This document shows positions 37,641 to 46,967 of a stretch of DNA of 64,000 bases, in pieces. Under the pieces are notes generated by a model, which worked only from the letters and a program-made list of their open reading frames with translations, did not search any database and was not told the origin of the DNA. Source of the DNA: Cryomorphaceae bacterium 1068 (GTDB lineage: Bacteria; Bacteroidota; Bacteroidia; Flavobacteriales_D; Cryomorphaceae); assembly GCA_027214385.1 (NCBI GenBank), contig JAPVXR010000014.1, forward strand, positions 56,213 to 120,212, written 5' to 3'. The position numbers and the translations under genes are program-made. Each line of letters begins with the position of its first letter. Position 1 is the first letter of the stretch.

Positions 37641-38642
37641 ATGGCAGCAGAAGTAAACAAAGAAAAACTCAAAGCATTGCAAATGACCATCGACCGTATG
37701 GAGAAATCTTACGGAAAAGGAGCGGTCATGAAACTCGGAGACAACGCAATTGAAAAAATAGATGTGATTCCATCAGGTTCACTCGGAATCGACTTGGCTC
37801 TGGGAGTGGGTGGTTACCCAAAAGGAAGAGTCGTAGAGATTTATGGTCCTGAGTCTTCGGGAAAAACTACTTTGGCGATTCACGCTATTGCTGAAGTGCA
37901 AAGGCAAGGAGGAATTGCTGCCATTGTTGACGCTGAGCACGCTTTCGATCGTTACTACGCTGAGAATCTCGGTGTTGATACCGAAAACCTTTTTATCTCT
38001 CAGCCTGATAATGGAGAGCAAGCGCTCGAAATTGCTGAAAACCTAATTCGCTCCGGAGCTATTGACCTTTTGGTTGTTGACTCTGTGGCTGCTTTGACAC
38101 CGCGCGCTGAGATCGAAGGTGAGATGGGAGATTCTCAAGTTGGGCTTCAAGCTCGATTGATGTCAAAAGCCTTAAGAAAGCTTACGGGAGCCATTTCGAA
38201 AACAGGTTGTTGCTGTATTTTCATTAACCAGCTTCGTGAGAAGATTGGTGTGATGTTCGGTAATCCTGAGACGACCACAGGTGGTAACGCTCTAAAATTC
38301 TACTCTTCGGTGAGAATTGATATTCGACGCTCTACTCAAATAAAAGATGGAGACACTGTAATGGGTAACCGCACACGTGTGAAAATCGTGAAGAATAAGG
38401 TGGCACCGCCTTTCGCAAAAGCGGAATTTGACATCATGTATGGTAAAGGAATCTCTAAAAGTGGAGAAATTCTTGACTTAGCAGTAGAGCTTAACTTGGT
38501 GAAGAAAAGTGGATCTTGGTTTAGCTACGGCGATACAAAACTTGGACAGGGCCGTGACGCGGTCAAATCCTTAATCGAAGACAATCCTGAGCTAATGGAT
38601 GAGCTTGAGGAAAAAATCAAGGTTGAGATAGCAAAGAACTAG
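37641..38642 (+). CDS. recA: Recombinase RecA
   Basis: 333 residues. It forms ATP-dependent filaments on ssDNA for strand exchange and SOS induction. Walker A is GPESSGKTT at ~68, Walker [11 protein letters not shown], with [14 protein letters not shown] and [20 protein letters not shown] loops. It is terminated by a strong hairpin. Confidence 0.98.
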   Translation: MAAEVNKEKLKALQMTIDRMEKSYGKGAVMKLGDNAIEKIDVIPSGSLGIDLALGVGGYPKGRVVEIYGPESSGKTTLAIHAIAEVQRQGGIAAIVDAEHAFDRYYAENLGVDTENLFISQPDNGEQALEIAENLIRSGAIDLLVVDSVAALTPRAEIEGEMGDSQVGLQARLMSKALRKLTGAISKTGCCCIFINQLREKIGVMFGNPETTTGGNALKFYSSVRIDIRRSTQIKDGDTVMGNRTRVKIVKNKVAPPFAKAEFDIMYGKGISKSGEILDLAVELNLVKKSGSWFSYGDTKLGQGRDAVKSLIEDNPELMDELEEKIKVEIAKN

Positions 38643-38664
38643 TCTGACCGATTGGTATTTGAGA

Positions 38665-38699
38665 GCCGAAGGTGAATTCACCTTCGGCTTTCCTTTTTT
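38665..38699 (+). terminator. recA terminator
   Basis: A perfect palindrome GCCGAAGGTGAA / TTCACCTTCGGC (38665-38688) followed by TTTCCTTTTTT, 22 bases after the recA stop. Confidence 0.85.
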
Positions 38700-38739
38700 A
38701 GTCCCGTTCAAATCCCTTGAAAATGCGAAATTTGTGGCC

Positions 38740-39768
38740 ATGAAAATTGCGTTAAACGTTTCAGTCATTTGCATCTGTATTATTGTTGCCACTTCTTGTG
38801 ATGATTCGACGACCCAAACCAATGGAACCAATAAGACTCTCAAAGAAAAGAGGGAAGCTCCTCAAGACTACATAGAGCAGCTTAGCGATCAGATTATAGA
38901 AAGTCCCAACAATGCCAATCTCTATGTGAAACGAGCGATGGCATACACTGAACGCAACTTGATGGAACTCGCTGTGAAAGATGCTGAGCGAGCGCTGAGC
39001 ATTGATAGTACAGCATCATATTTTCACCAAGTATTGGGTGAGGTGAATTTTTTGAAAGGTGATTTGAGGCCTGCGCGTCTTAGTCTTGAAAAAGCCGCTG
39101 AAATTGATCCGGCAAACACTGATGCTCTCCTCAAACTTGCAGAGGTGTATTTTCTGCTTCGCCGATACGATGAGGCTATAATTGCTGTAAATGATGCCCT
39201 TCGTCGCGATGATCAATTGGCACAGGGATATTTCATTAAAGGATATATCTATAAAGAGACAGGGGATACGATCACTTCCATTTCTTCTTTTCAGACGGCG
39301 GTTGAGGTCAATCCTGATCTCTACGAAGCATACATGGAATTGGGCAGCTTGTATGCTTTTCAAGGTGATCCATTGGCATTGGAATACTTTAATTCAGCCC
39401 TTGAAATAAGACCGAAGAGCGCTGAGGCATTTTACCACAAAGGAATGTTTCTCCAAGCGGGAAGTAGAATTGATCAGGCCAGAGAAACGTATTTTGAGAT
39501 GCTCCGGGCTGATCCCAATAATGTGTTGGCCTACTACAATTTGGGCTACCTGTACCTGACGGAATATTTGGCATTTGATACGGCAGTGGCGTACTTTGAC
39601 TCAGCCGTTGTGGTTAGACCTGACTATGTCGAGGCAATCTATAACCGAGGTTTGGCCTACGAAGAGCAGGAGCTTTATGGAGAAGCGGAAACGTCTTATC
39701 GCGAAGCGCTGTCGATTAATCCGCAATACGACTTAGCGGCAAGAGGCTTGAGCAGACTCTTAGAATAG
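38740..39768 (+). CDS. TPR-repeat lipoprotein
   Basis: 342 residues. The N-terminus MKIALNVSVICICIIVATSC ends in a lipobox, so a lipoprotein. About eight tetratricopeptide repeats run from ~45 to the end (DAERALSIDSTA, AEVYFLLRRYDEAI, LYEAYMELGSLYAF, VEAIYNRGLAYEEQ). It is probably an envelope scaffold for protein-protein contacts; partner unknown. ATG 38740 is set by the lipoprotein signal. Confidence 0.8.
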   Translation: MKIALNVSVICICIIVATSCDDSTTQTNGTNKTLKEKREAPQDYIEQLSDQIIESPNNANLYVKRAMAYTERNLMELAVKDAERALSIDSTASYFHQVLGEVNFLKGDLRPARLSLEKAAEIDPANTDALLKLAEVYFLLRRYDEAIIAVNDALRRDDQLAQGYFIKGYIYKETGDTITSISSFQTAVEVNPDLYEAYMELGSLYAFQGDPLALEYFNSALEIRPKSAEAFYHKGMFLQAGSRIDQARETYFEMLRADPNNVLAYYNLGYLYLTEYLAFDTAVAYFDSAVVVRPDYVEAIYNRGLAYEEQELYGEAETSYREALSINPQYDLAARGLSRLLE

Positions 39769-39778
39769 ACTTTGTTTT

Positions 39779-41758
39779 CTACTTTCGGCCCTTTTCCGGA
39801 TCGTAAAAGGTTGAAATGGAATGGTTAAACCCAGCCTCCTCATTCACATTGATTTTGTGGAAGAAACTGATTTCCTTTCGGTATTGTCTTGAAGGATCGG
39901 CCTTAGATCTTATAAACAGCGAAAACTCAATGGTGAATGCCTGTCGTTTTACGGAAGAATCGGGCATGAAAGTGAGCTGAAGTTGTCCATCGCTCAAGTC
40001 AGAATCGACCAACTCTATCCCAGTTGTGCGAGTGTTGAGATTAATGTCTTGAAATGCTGTAGGGTCGAGTTCATAATTCGGCCCGAAATCCAAGCTGTAG
40101 CTTAATTCGTTTAGGCCATTTCCGAGTGTCAGCTCCTCGCCATCCCGTAAATCCATTAACCCTTTTCCTTCTCCACGACCTACACATTCATAATTGATAA
40201 GCCCAATGCTACCCACTTCAGAGGTCTCAAAGTTGAACGTGCGGATAGCGCCATTTCCCGCATCAGCGATAATCAAAGTTTTTCCCAGTATGGCAACATC
40301 CATAGGCTGCTTGAATAGCGGGCTGAATCCATTTCGGTATCCTGAAATTTTGGGATTACCCGTCAGGGTCTCTGATCTTTCTTTAAAGGGTTCTATGGCT
40401 CGAATGCAGTTGTTATAGGTATCTGCCAGATAGATTTTATCGGCAAAAGATACGATGCCATTCGCGTATCGCAATTTGATCTCTTCCTTTTTGCCATCGG
40501 CATATCCGAAGGTGAATACTCCTTCTCCAACAGCTGTCGCGACTTTTCCATCATCCAAGTATCTCAGAGCGGATGCCTGCGCGTCGGTGAAGAAAACTGC
40601 TCCGGATGGATCTGAAGATAAACGCGAGGGTGCAGCCAATTGAGACTTTAGTGCTTCTCCATCGGTAAAACCGAATTCCTCAGTACCTGCTATAGGTTCA
40701 GCCACTTCGGTTCTTACATCCATCTTCCAAATTTGATTGCTTCCCTGCATGCTGATGTAGAGTTCATTTCCATCTAAGAGGAGATCAGTAGGAGCGTTGA
40801 TGGAGGAATTAATACCTATAATTTTCTTCGGCATTTTCTTCGGTGGGCGTCCGCTGCCCATTATCGTAGTGACCTTGTCATTGATAAGGTCGACTTTGCG
40901 AACTGCATGATTATCGGTATCGGCAATGTAAAGGATAAAGTTATCTGAGTCCATCGCCATACCTCTCGGTCCATTAAAAGATGCTTGTTCCAGTGTCCCG
41001 TCTTTAAAACCTGCCTCACCCGTGCCGATGCAATACATAACATTGCCATCAATAGTGAGTCCCAAGACTCTGTCTCCAAGTTGATCGGAAACGAAAATCA
41101 TGCTTTCTTTTTCATTGACTGCGAGACCCGTAGGATATTCCAGAACGGTTCGCTTATTCCACCTTCCCGGAGGCATTCCATAAAAAGCTTCAGGATTTCT
41201 GTCGGAATAAGGCCCCAATCGATTGATGACTTCAGGAAGAGACATTCGCAACTCTTGAAGGTTTAGTCGACCCTCTTGTGTGTGAATCAAGCTGCCTTGC
41301 GGGCTAAAGAACATTGTGGTAGGCCAAAATTCAATATCCATGCATTCCCAGAGCTCAAACCCCTTGTCAATGTACACGGGTAAGGGAATCTGTCGCTTTT
41401 CCAATTCGAACAAAATATCTTTTTCCTCAATTGGATAGCCGAATTTTGGATTCAATGAAATGATTATGCGAATATGAGGAAATGCCTTCTGCAATTTAGT
41501 CAGGTCCTCCATATCGGCGGTGGACATGTAATTATCAAATGTCCCAAAGTGAACTACGGTGACCTTACCGTAGTGTTCTTTTTCCATATTCGGCATTGCA
41601 GCGTTTACCCAATTCCCCGAATTGAATTGACAGAGTGAAGGGGCAGCTTTCAGGGTGGCTTCGAGCTCAGTTTTGGGAATGGAATAGAACTCTTCAAAGG
41701 TTTGGGCTTGAAGCCAGTTCATTGAAAGAAGTAGAAGTGTAATTAGGGTCAATCTCAT
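39779..41758 (-). CDS. NHLRC2-like exported protein: degenerate thioredoxin fold plus NHL propeller
   Basis: 659 residues. Signal peptide MRLTLITLLLLSMNWLQAQ. Residues ~35-185 follow the thioredoxin-like domain of NHLRC2/TlpA proteins (WVNAAMPN, KVTVVHFGTF, IPLPVYIDKGFELWECMDIE, FWPTTMFFSPQGSLI), but where NHLRC2 has CCINC the sequence is FDNYM, so no redox cysteines. An NHL propeller follows at ~205-520 (YPTGLAVNEKE, NGPRGMAMD, YIADTDNHAVRKVD), then a ~130-residue strand-rich tail. It is probably a binding protein rather than an oxidoreductase. The ATG lies 5 bases after a TACTTTTG promoter. Confidence 0.82.
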   Translation of the reverse strand: MRLTLITLLLLSMNWLQAQTFEEFYSIPKTELEATLKAAPSLCQFNSGNWVNAAMPNMEKEHYGKVTVVHFGTFDNYMSTADMEDLTKLQKAFPHIRIIISLNPKFGYPIEEKDILFELEKRQIPLPVYIDKGFELWECMDIEFWPTTMFFSPQGSLIHTQEGRLNLQELRMSLPEVINRLGPYSDRNPEAFYGMPPGRWNKRTVLEYPTGLAVNEKESMIFVSDQLGDRVLGLTIDGNVMYCIGTGEAGFKDGTLEQASFNGPRGMAMDSDNFILYIADTDNHAVRKVDLINDKVTTIMGSGRPPKKMPKKIIGINSSINAPTDLLLDGNELYISMQGSNQIWKMDVRTEVAEPIAGTEEFGFTDGEALKSQLAAPSRLSSDPSGAVFFTDAQASALRYLDDGKVATAVGEGVFTFGYADGKKEEIKLRYANGIVSFADKIYLADTYNNCIRAIEPFKERSETLTGNPKISGYRNGFSPLFKQPMDVAILGKTLIIADAGNGAIRTFNFETSEVGSIGLINYECVGRGEGKGLMDLRDGEELTLGNGLNELSYSLDFGPNYELDPTAFQDINLNTRTTGIELVDSDLSDGQLQLTFMPDSSVKRQAFTIEFSLFIRSKADPSRQYRKEISFFHKINVNEEAGFNHSISTFYDPEKGRK

Positions 41759-41763
41759 TTTAC

Positions 41764-41771
41764 CAAAAGTA
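41764..41771 (-). promoter_or_regulatory. -7 promoter element TACTTTTG, leaderless geometry
   Basis: A perfect TAnnTTTG separated from the ATG at 41758 by only GTAAA, so the transcript should begin at or next to the start codon. Confidence 0.45.
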
Positions 41772-41778
41772 TGGACAT

Positions 41779-41806
41779 AAAAAAGGGGAGCAAAAATTGC
41801 TCCCCA
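41779..41806 (-). terminator. Terminator of the thrS-infC-rpmI-rplT operon
   Basis: Helix GGGGAGCAA / TTGCTCCCC (41785-41805) followed on the minus strand by TTTTTT, 21 bases after the rplT stop. Confidence 0.85.
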
Positions 41807-41826
41807 AAAATAGGATTTGATTTCAG

Positions 41827-42171
41827 TTACTTTACCGAATCCACGATCGCTTTAAAAGCGTCAGGGTGATTCATCGCCAAATCGGCCAAAACCTTACGGT
41901 TAAGTTGAATGTCTTTTCCTTTTAGCTTACCCATGAACTCAGAGTAGGACATGCCATGTTCACGCGTTCCCGCGTTAATACGCTGAATCCATAAGGAGCG
42001 GAAGTTTCTTTTTTTCTGACGTCTGTCACGGTATGCATACTGTAAACCTTTCTCTAAGGCGTTTTTTGCAACCGTGTAAACGTTTTTCCTTCTACCAAAG
42101 TACCCTTTGGTTTGCTTGAGGACCTTTTTTCTTCTTGCCCTCGAGGCTACTGAATTTACTGATCTTGGCAT
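41827..42171 (-). CDS. rplT: 50S ribosomal protein L20
   Basis: 114 residues, an early-assembly 23S rRNA binder. [20 protein letters not shown] and [20 protein letters not shown] are diagnostic. Last gene of thrS-infC-rpmI-rplT. In several bacteria L20 represses this operon; I did not find a recognisable L20 site. Confidence 0.98.
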   Translation of the reverse strand: MPRSVNSVASRARRKKVLKQTKGYFGRRKNVYTVAKNALEKGLQYAYRDRRQKKRNFRSLWIQRINAGTREHGMSYSEFMGKLKGKDIQLNRKVLADLAMNHPDAFKAIVDSVK

Positions 42172-42251
42172 TTTGTTTCTTTTTTGAAAATAAGTGCCGC
42201 ACTCAACGCGCGAACTTCAAACTCATCTTCTGGTTTTTTAACCTGTTGAAT

Positions 42252-42446
42252 TTACTTGTTAAGCATGTCTTTGACGTTCGCTACATCTGCTTGATCGACC
42301 AATCCCGTTTGAGTGAGATTCCGCTTCTGCTTCGTCTCCTTCTTTGTAAGGATGTGGCTTTTAAAAGCATGCTTTCTTTTGATTTTTCCCGTACCGGTGA
42401 ACTTGAAACGTTTCTTAGCACTCGATACGGTCTTTTGCTTTGGCAT
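42252..42446 (-). CDS. rpmI: 50S ribosomal protein L35
   Basis: 64 residues, very basic: [20 protein letters not shown] and [14 protein letters not shown]. Placed between infC and rplT as expected. Confidence 0.97.
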   Translation of the reverse strand: MPKQKTVSSAKKRFKFTGTGKIKRKHAFKSHILTKKETKQKRNLTQTGLVDQADVANVKDMLNK

Positions 42447-42472
42447 GACCTGTTTGTTTTACTTGTTGTTTA

Positions 42473-43024
42473 TTACTTTTTCTTCGGGTTGATCATCATG
42501 ATCATCCGTTTACCTTCTAATTTAGGAAGCTGTTCTACTGCTCCCAAGTCGGCCAATTCTTTCGCAAAGCGAAGGAGTAAAATCTCTCCTCGTTCCTTGA
42601 AAACAATTGTACGTCCTTTAAAAAACACGTAAGCCTTTACTTTCGATCCCTCTTCCAAAAACTTTTTGGCGTGGTTGAGCTTAAAGTCAAAATCGTGATC
42701 GTCCGTATTTGGTCCGAATCTGATTTCTTTTACAACAACTTTTTGTTGCTTGCTCTTAAGCTCCTTCTGCTTCTTCTTTTGGTCGTAGAGGAATTTCTTG
42801 TAATCGATAATCTTACAAACGGGAGGATCTGCATTAGGAGCAATCTCAACCAAATCGAGCTCTTGCTCTTTGGCCATTTTTATTCCTTCTTCGACAGTTA
42901 CTACTTGCGGCTCCTGTCCATCGGCTAATAGCCTGATTTGAGGTGCAGTAATTCTTTCATTGATCTTGTGAGGATCTTCCTTAATAACCCTTCTGGGTTT
43001 CCGCTTGTGAAATCTTTTCGCTAT
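42473..43024 (-). CDS. infC: Translation initiation factor IF-3, AUA start
   Basis: 183 residues. IF-3 keeps subunits apart and rejects non-AUG starts. The N domain reads [17 protein letters not shown], followed by the linker and C domain ([25 protein letters not shown]-like [14 protein letters not shown]). The frame upstream of the first ATG (42877) encodes 49 conserved residues with no ATG, GTG or TTG at a suitable place. The first codon after the thrS stop region that gives a family-like start is ATA at 43024 (then [11 protein letters not shown]). Rare AUU/AUA starts are the classic means by which IF-3 limits its own synthesis. It lies 12 bases after thrS and in the same frame. Confidence 0.88.
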   Translation of the reverse strand: MAKRFHKRKPRRVIKEDPHKINERITAPQIRLLADGQEPQVVTVEEGIKMAKEQELDLVEIAPNADPPVCKIIDYKKFLYDQKKKQKELKSKQQKVVVKEIRFGPNTDDHDFDFKLNHAKKFLEEGSKVKAYVFFKGRTIVFKERGEILLLRFAKELADLGAVEQLPKLEGKRMIMMINPKKK

Positions 43025-43036
43025 GACTTTATGGTT

Positions 43037-44980
43037 TTAGTTTCTTTTCAATTCTGAATCAATCTCCGTTTGGATCAATTCTGCGAAAGCTTCAATCTTC
43101 ATTGAACCCTTATCGCCTTCTCCTTGCTTGCGCACTGAAACGGTGCCGTTGTTTTCTTCTTCCTCGCCTACAATCAGCATGTAGGGCATCTTTTCAACTT
43201 CAGCATCGCGGATTTTTCGACCCACTTTTTCACTGCGCTCGTCAACGAGGGCGCGAATATCGTAAATCTTTAGCTTATTTGAAACCGATTGGGCGTAATT
43301 GTTGAACTTGTCGCTCACCGGCAAAATCTTGACTTGATCGGGATTAAGCCAAAGCGGGAATTTTCCTGCGCAATGCTCAATCAAAACTGCCACGAATCTT
43401 TCCATACTACCGAAGGGTGCACGGTGTATCATGACTGGTCTGTGCTTGGAGTTATCAGCTCCTGTGTACTCCAACTCAAAACGATCAGGAAGCGTATAGT
43501 CAACTTGGATGGTGCCTAGCTGCCATTTACGACCAATAGCATCTCGGACCATGAAGTCCAGCTTCGGGCCATAGAATGCAGCCTCGCCTTCTTCGATGAC
43601 ATAATTTAGCCCTGCCTCTTCCACCGCTTCTTTGATTGCGTTTTCTGCTTTTTCCCAATTTTCGTCGCTACCGATATACTTGGCTTTATCGTTCGGATCT
43701 CTGAGCGAAACTTGTGTTACAAAATCATCGAAACTTAGCGTCTGGAAAATGTACAGTACCAAGTTGATCACCTTCTTAAACTCTTCTTTCACCTGATCAG
43801 GCGTGCAGAAGATATGGGCGTCGTCTTGGGTAAATCCTCGAACTCTAGTCAAGCCGTGTAGCTCTCCACTTTGCTCGTAGCGGTATACCGTACCGAATTC
43901 GGCAAAACGAATGGGCAAGTCTTTGTATGATCGCGGCTCCGATTTATAAATCTCGCAATGGTGCGGGCAGTTCATTGGCTTTAGCAGATACTCCTCATCT
44001 TCGTGTGGAGTTTGAATCGGCTGAAAGCTATCCTTTCCGTACTTGGCGTAGTGACCTGAGGTGACGTAAAGCTCCTTGCTCCCTATATGTGGTGTAATGA
44101 CCGGGAGATATCCCGCCTCTTTTTGAGCGGCCTTCAGGAAGTTTTCTAATCGTTCGCGCAATACGGCTCCTTTCGGTAACCAAAGGGGTAGACCCATTCC
44201 CACCTTCTGGCTAAAAGTGAAGAGTCCCATTTCCTTCCCGAGCTTTCGATGGTCGCGTTTTTGTGCTTCTTCCAGGAGGTGTAGATAATCCTTGAGGTCT
44301 TTTTGCTTTGGAAAAGCCACTCCGTAAATCCTTGTAAGCTGTTTGTTTTTTTCGTCACCGCGCCAGTAGGCTCCTGCCAAAGACATGAGTTTGATGGCTT
44401 TGATTTTTCCAGTATCGGGAATGTGTGGCCCACGACAGAGGTCGGTGAAATTTCCTTGTGTGTAAAAAGTGATGCTTCCGTCTTCCAAGCCGTCTAGCAA
44501 TTCGAGTTTGTATTCGTCGCCTTTTTCTTGGTAATAGGCTACGGCCTCGTTCTTGCTGATTTCCTTCCTGATGTACTCGTTTTTTTCACGAGCCAGCTCC
44601 AGCATCCGCTTTTCAATCTTGTCGAAATCTTTGTCGGTCATTACTTCATCACCGAGATCGACATCATAATAGAAGCCTGTCTCGATCGGTGGTCCTATTC
44701 CGAACTTCACATTTGGATAGAATTCTTGAAGCGCTTCAGCCATCAAGTGAGCCGAAGAATGCCACATAGTAGATTTTCCCTCATCGTCATTCCAGGTGAG
44801 CAAGCTCACTTCTGAATCTTCTTCGATTGGGCGACTGGCGTCGCGCACTTCGCCATTCACTTTGGCGGCAAGAACGTTACGCGCTAAACCTTCGCTAATG
44901 TCCATGGCAACATCCATGGCACTTGATCCTTTCGGGTAATTCCGTTTAGAACCGTCGGGTAGGGTGATTTCTATCTCCAT
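43037..44980 (-). CDS. thrS: Threonyl-tRNA synthetase
   Basis: 647 residues; class II synthetase with editing. N-terminal TGS domain (~1-62), SAD editing domain ([16 protein letters not shown]), catalytic core with zinc ligands in [10 protein letters not shown] and [13 protein letters not shown], motif 2 [20 protein letters not shown], and a C-terminal anticodon-binding domain. It heads the thrS-infC-rpmI-rplT operon; a TACCTTTG element lies 25 bases before the ATG. Confidence 0.98.
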   Translation of the reverse strand: MEIEITLPDGSKRNYPKGSSAMDVAMDISEGLARNVLAAKVNGEVRDASRPIEEDSEVSLLTWNDDEGKSTMWHSSAHLMAEALQEFYPNVKFGIGPPIETGFYYDVDLGDEVMTDKDFDKIEKRMLELAREKNEYIRKEISKNEAVAYYQEKGDEYKLELLDGLEDGSITFYTQGNFTDLCRGPHIPDTGKIKAIKLMSLAGAYWRGDEKNKQLTRIYGVAFPKQKDLKDYLHLLEEAQKRDHRKLGKEMGLFTFSQKVGMGLPLWLPKGAVLRERLENFLKAAQKEAGYLPVITPHIGSKELYVTSGHYAKYGKDSFQPIQTPHEDEEYLLKPMNCPHHCEIYKSEPRSYKDLPIRFAEFGTVYRYEQSGELHGLTRVRGFTQDDAHIFCTPDQVKEEFKKVINLVLYIFQTLSFDDFVTQVSLRDPNDKAKYIGSDENWEKAENAIKEAVEEAGLNYVIEEGEAAFYGPKLDFMVRDAIGRKWQLGTIQVDYTLPDRFELEYTGADNSKHRPVMIHRAPFGSMERFVAVLIEHCAGKFPLWLNPDQVKILPVSDKFNNYAQSVSNKLKIYDIRALVDERSEKVGRKIRDAEVEKMPYMLIVGEEEENNGTVSVRKQGEGDKGSMKIEAFAELIQTEIDSELKRN

Positions 44981-45004
44981 TTGGGTCAGTCAAATTTGGG
45001 CTGC

Positions 45005-45012
45005 CAAAGGTA
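45005..45012 (-). promoter_or_regulatory. -7 promoter element TACCTTTG (thrS operon)
   Basis: A perfect TAnnTTTG with TTTC 19 bases upstream as a possible -33, giving a leader of roughly 15-20 bases. Too short for a T-box-like leader. Confidence 0.5.
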
Positions 45013-45046
45013 GTAATTGGATGAAAGGATTGAAATCAAAAGCCGA

Positions 45047-45481
45047 TTATCGCTTAAAAACCTCAATTTCTTTGGTACGCTTTACCAAGTCAGTAAACTT
45101 TCCGTTGAATTTCGTGGCTCTTACCATATGGTTATCTATCCAGTGGTAGTTTCCGCCGCGTGGCTTGCCCATCAGTAGTCCATGGTATTTGAAGCCGTGC
45201 TTTTCGAGCCACATTTCGGTGACTTCACGGTGATCTTCCGTTCGAGAAGTAAAGAAGGTGATAATGTGACCCTCGTCGTACCACTTGTTTAATATGTCAA
45301 GTGCGTCAGGGTAGGGCTCACAAGTCCCCATTCTTTCGGGTTCCTCGTTGGGTACATCGTCAGTGACGGTACCATCGATATCGATGAGGTAGTTTTTTAC
45401 GTCTTCATCGAGTTGAGGGGAAAGCTCATTTCCTTGATCGTCGTATAGTTTTTTGAGCGGGTGGCCGGCTGATTCGGGCAT
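45047..45481 (-). CDS. HAD-family phosphatase (small)
   Basis: 144 residues. HAD motif I LIDIDGTVTDD at ~35-45, motif II FFTSRTEDHRE, then LLMGKPRGGNYHWIDNH with a Lys and acidic residues in the motif III/IV position. The class hydrolyses phosphomonoesters. Close relatives in Bacteroidota are often labelled phosphoheptose isomerase, which the motifs do not support; the substrate is unknown. ATG 45481 is preferred over a GTG at 45502. Confidence 0.78.
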   Translation of the reverse strand: MPESAGHPLKKLYDDQGNELSPQLDEDVKNYLIDIDGTVTDDVPNEEPERMGTCEPYPDALDILNKWYDEGHIITFFTSRTEDHREVTEMWLEKHGFKYHGLLMGKPRGGNYHWIDNHMVRATKFNGKFTDLVKRTKEIEVFKR

Positions 45482-45624
45482 GTTGTCTTGTTTTGCCTGC
45501 ACAGCTGCGCATGGCTGCTGAGCTAAGTTTGATTACAAAATTACATGGTACGGATGGATCAGCAATGAAGTTATTGTAAAAAGAACACTTAGTTATTGAG
45601 GGATAAATTTTATGTGAGAGAGCG

Positions 45625-45655
45625 TTGGACGAATTGGGAATACTTTATACATTTG
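45625..45655 (+). promoter_or_regulatory. tRNA-Ser promoter TTGG-19-TACATTTG
   Basis: -33 TTGG (45625-45628) and -7 TACATTTG (45648-45655) with a 19-base spacer, followed by CGCTCCCA. The tRNA-Pro promoter has the same downstream bases. Confidence 0.65.
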
Positions 45656-45715
45656 CGCTCCCATTCGGAGAAGCGTATTTTGTTAAAACGCGTCTTTCGA
45701 GTGTTAGCCTAAACA

Positions 45716-45803
<88 letters not shown>

Positions 45804-45808
45804 AAGCC

Positions 45809-45842
45809 AAACCCGAATCCACGAAAGTGGATTCGGGTTTGA
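45809..45842 (+). terminator. tRNA-Ser terminator
   Basis: A perfect 14-bp helix AAACCCGAATCCAC / GTGGATTCGGGTTT with a GAAA loop (45809-45840). The T tract is short, but the stem is strong. Confidence 0.7.
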
Positions 45843-45843
45843 T

Positions 45844-46235
45844 ACTTGTAGGACCCACCCCTTGGGATGGCCAGACGCAGGAGGGCCAATCCTTTTAACC
45901 GAGATTTCGCTTTCACGAGCAGCCGTCGAGCTCTCTTGAGAGTTTGCGGTATGAAGAACACCACAAAAGAACGAAAGGTAATTGGTTCTCTTGTTCGGTT
46001 AAAGATTTATAATAAACTGATTACAACGCCGAAGAAGTTGGCTCTAGAAAAGCTGAAGCATTAAAAAAGTAACGTTTACAAAACAAAAATATCTGATTTG
46101 TCAGGTGTAAAGTAATTTTGAAATCTCGGGAAACTTGTCAATACAATTTATTGAGTTTGCTGAATCTAACGTAGACCTAGAGCCGGAATTTAGAATTCAG
46201 ACTAATGTGCAGTCGAAAAAAATTAGAAATTACCA
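45844..46235. other. Gene-poor flank of tRNA-Ser
   Basis: About 390 bases without a convincing gene. There is an imperfect hairpin GGATGGCC / GGGCCAATCC (45865-45892) and small palindromes near 45918-45940. A 65-codon plus-strand frame at 45867-46064 is Arg-rich and unrecognised; I do not call it. Confidence 0.4.
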
Positions 46236-46967
46236 TTACTCCTTAAATGCGACTATTCTCATTGGGGAAAAAAAACGATCACTAAGGGGGTATAGGTAGT
46301 CTGACACATTGTCGTAAAAGCGAATGGCAACGATATAAAGGGTATTTTTTGAGTGACTGTTTATTGTAAAATTGAAATGTTCGGAGAGTTCGGTGAAAGA
46401 TTTGGTGAGATAAGTGCTAATTCGGTTGATGCAGGTAAGGTTTTTAAAATCGATTTCCACAGCGTAGCCTATGAATTCGATGGTATTGGCCTGAGTGGGC
46501 AATTGGGACAGAAATTGGAAACCCGGAAACTCGTAACTAAGCTCAGTGCCCGTAAACAGGTGTGGGGGCATGATAAGATCGAAAAGTGAAGATTGGGTGT
46601 TGAAGGCAAAGCCAGTCAGGTGATGAAAAGCGCCGATTGACGGGCGTTTCTTGCCTTTGGGGTTGGAGCGGTCGAGTATTCGGAATTTTTGAAAATGAGC
46701 TACAAGTCTCTTGTAAGCTTTCGGGTCGCGGTGTGAGGTGGACAAATCCAAGTCACAGATGCGATAGACTTCTTTGGCCATAGAAGAGCTGGATGCGAAT
46801 TCAGATGCTTCTTTTCTTGGGGCATAGTCAGGGTTATTGGCATTATTTTTCCAGGTTTCTTTAGTAAATCCTCCCGGTTTACCTACTACGAGTTGGCCAT
46901 TGATTTGACGGCCTACCACATCTCCGATTTTACCTCGGAAACCATATGGACCTGTTTGCTTTGCCAT
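46236..46967 (-). CDS. Hypothetical Bacteroidota protein ('FRGKIGDVVG' family)
   Basis: 243 residues, starting MAKQTGPYGFRGKIGDVVGR. The first ~100 residues show the pattern common in a family of Bacteroidota proteins of unknown function (GPxxFRGKIGxxVG, then VVGKPGGFTKETWKNNANNP). The C-terminal half is strand-rich. No signal peptide. It sits in an AT-rich, gene-poor region next to tRNA-Ser. Start ATG 46967 is preferred over 47000. Confidence 0.65.
   Translation of the reverse strand: MAKQTGPYGFRGKIGDVVGRQINGQLVVGKPGGFTKETWKNNANNPDYAPRKEASEFASSSSMAKEVYRICDLDLSTSHRDPKAYKRLVAHFQKFRILDRSNPKGKKRPSIGAFHHLTGFAFNTQSSLFDLIMPPHLFTGTELSYEFPGFQFLSQLPTQANTIEFIGYAVEIDFKNLTCINRISTYLTKSFTELSEHFNFTINSHSKNTLYIVAIRFYDNVSDYLYPLSDRFFSPMRIVAFKE

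Noticed and set aside
45867..46064. 65-codon Arg-rich plus-strand frame after tRNA-Ser
   Set aside because: No recognisable motif, no clear promoter, and it starts within a hairpin; could be real but is not supported.
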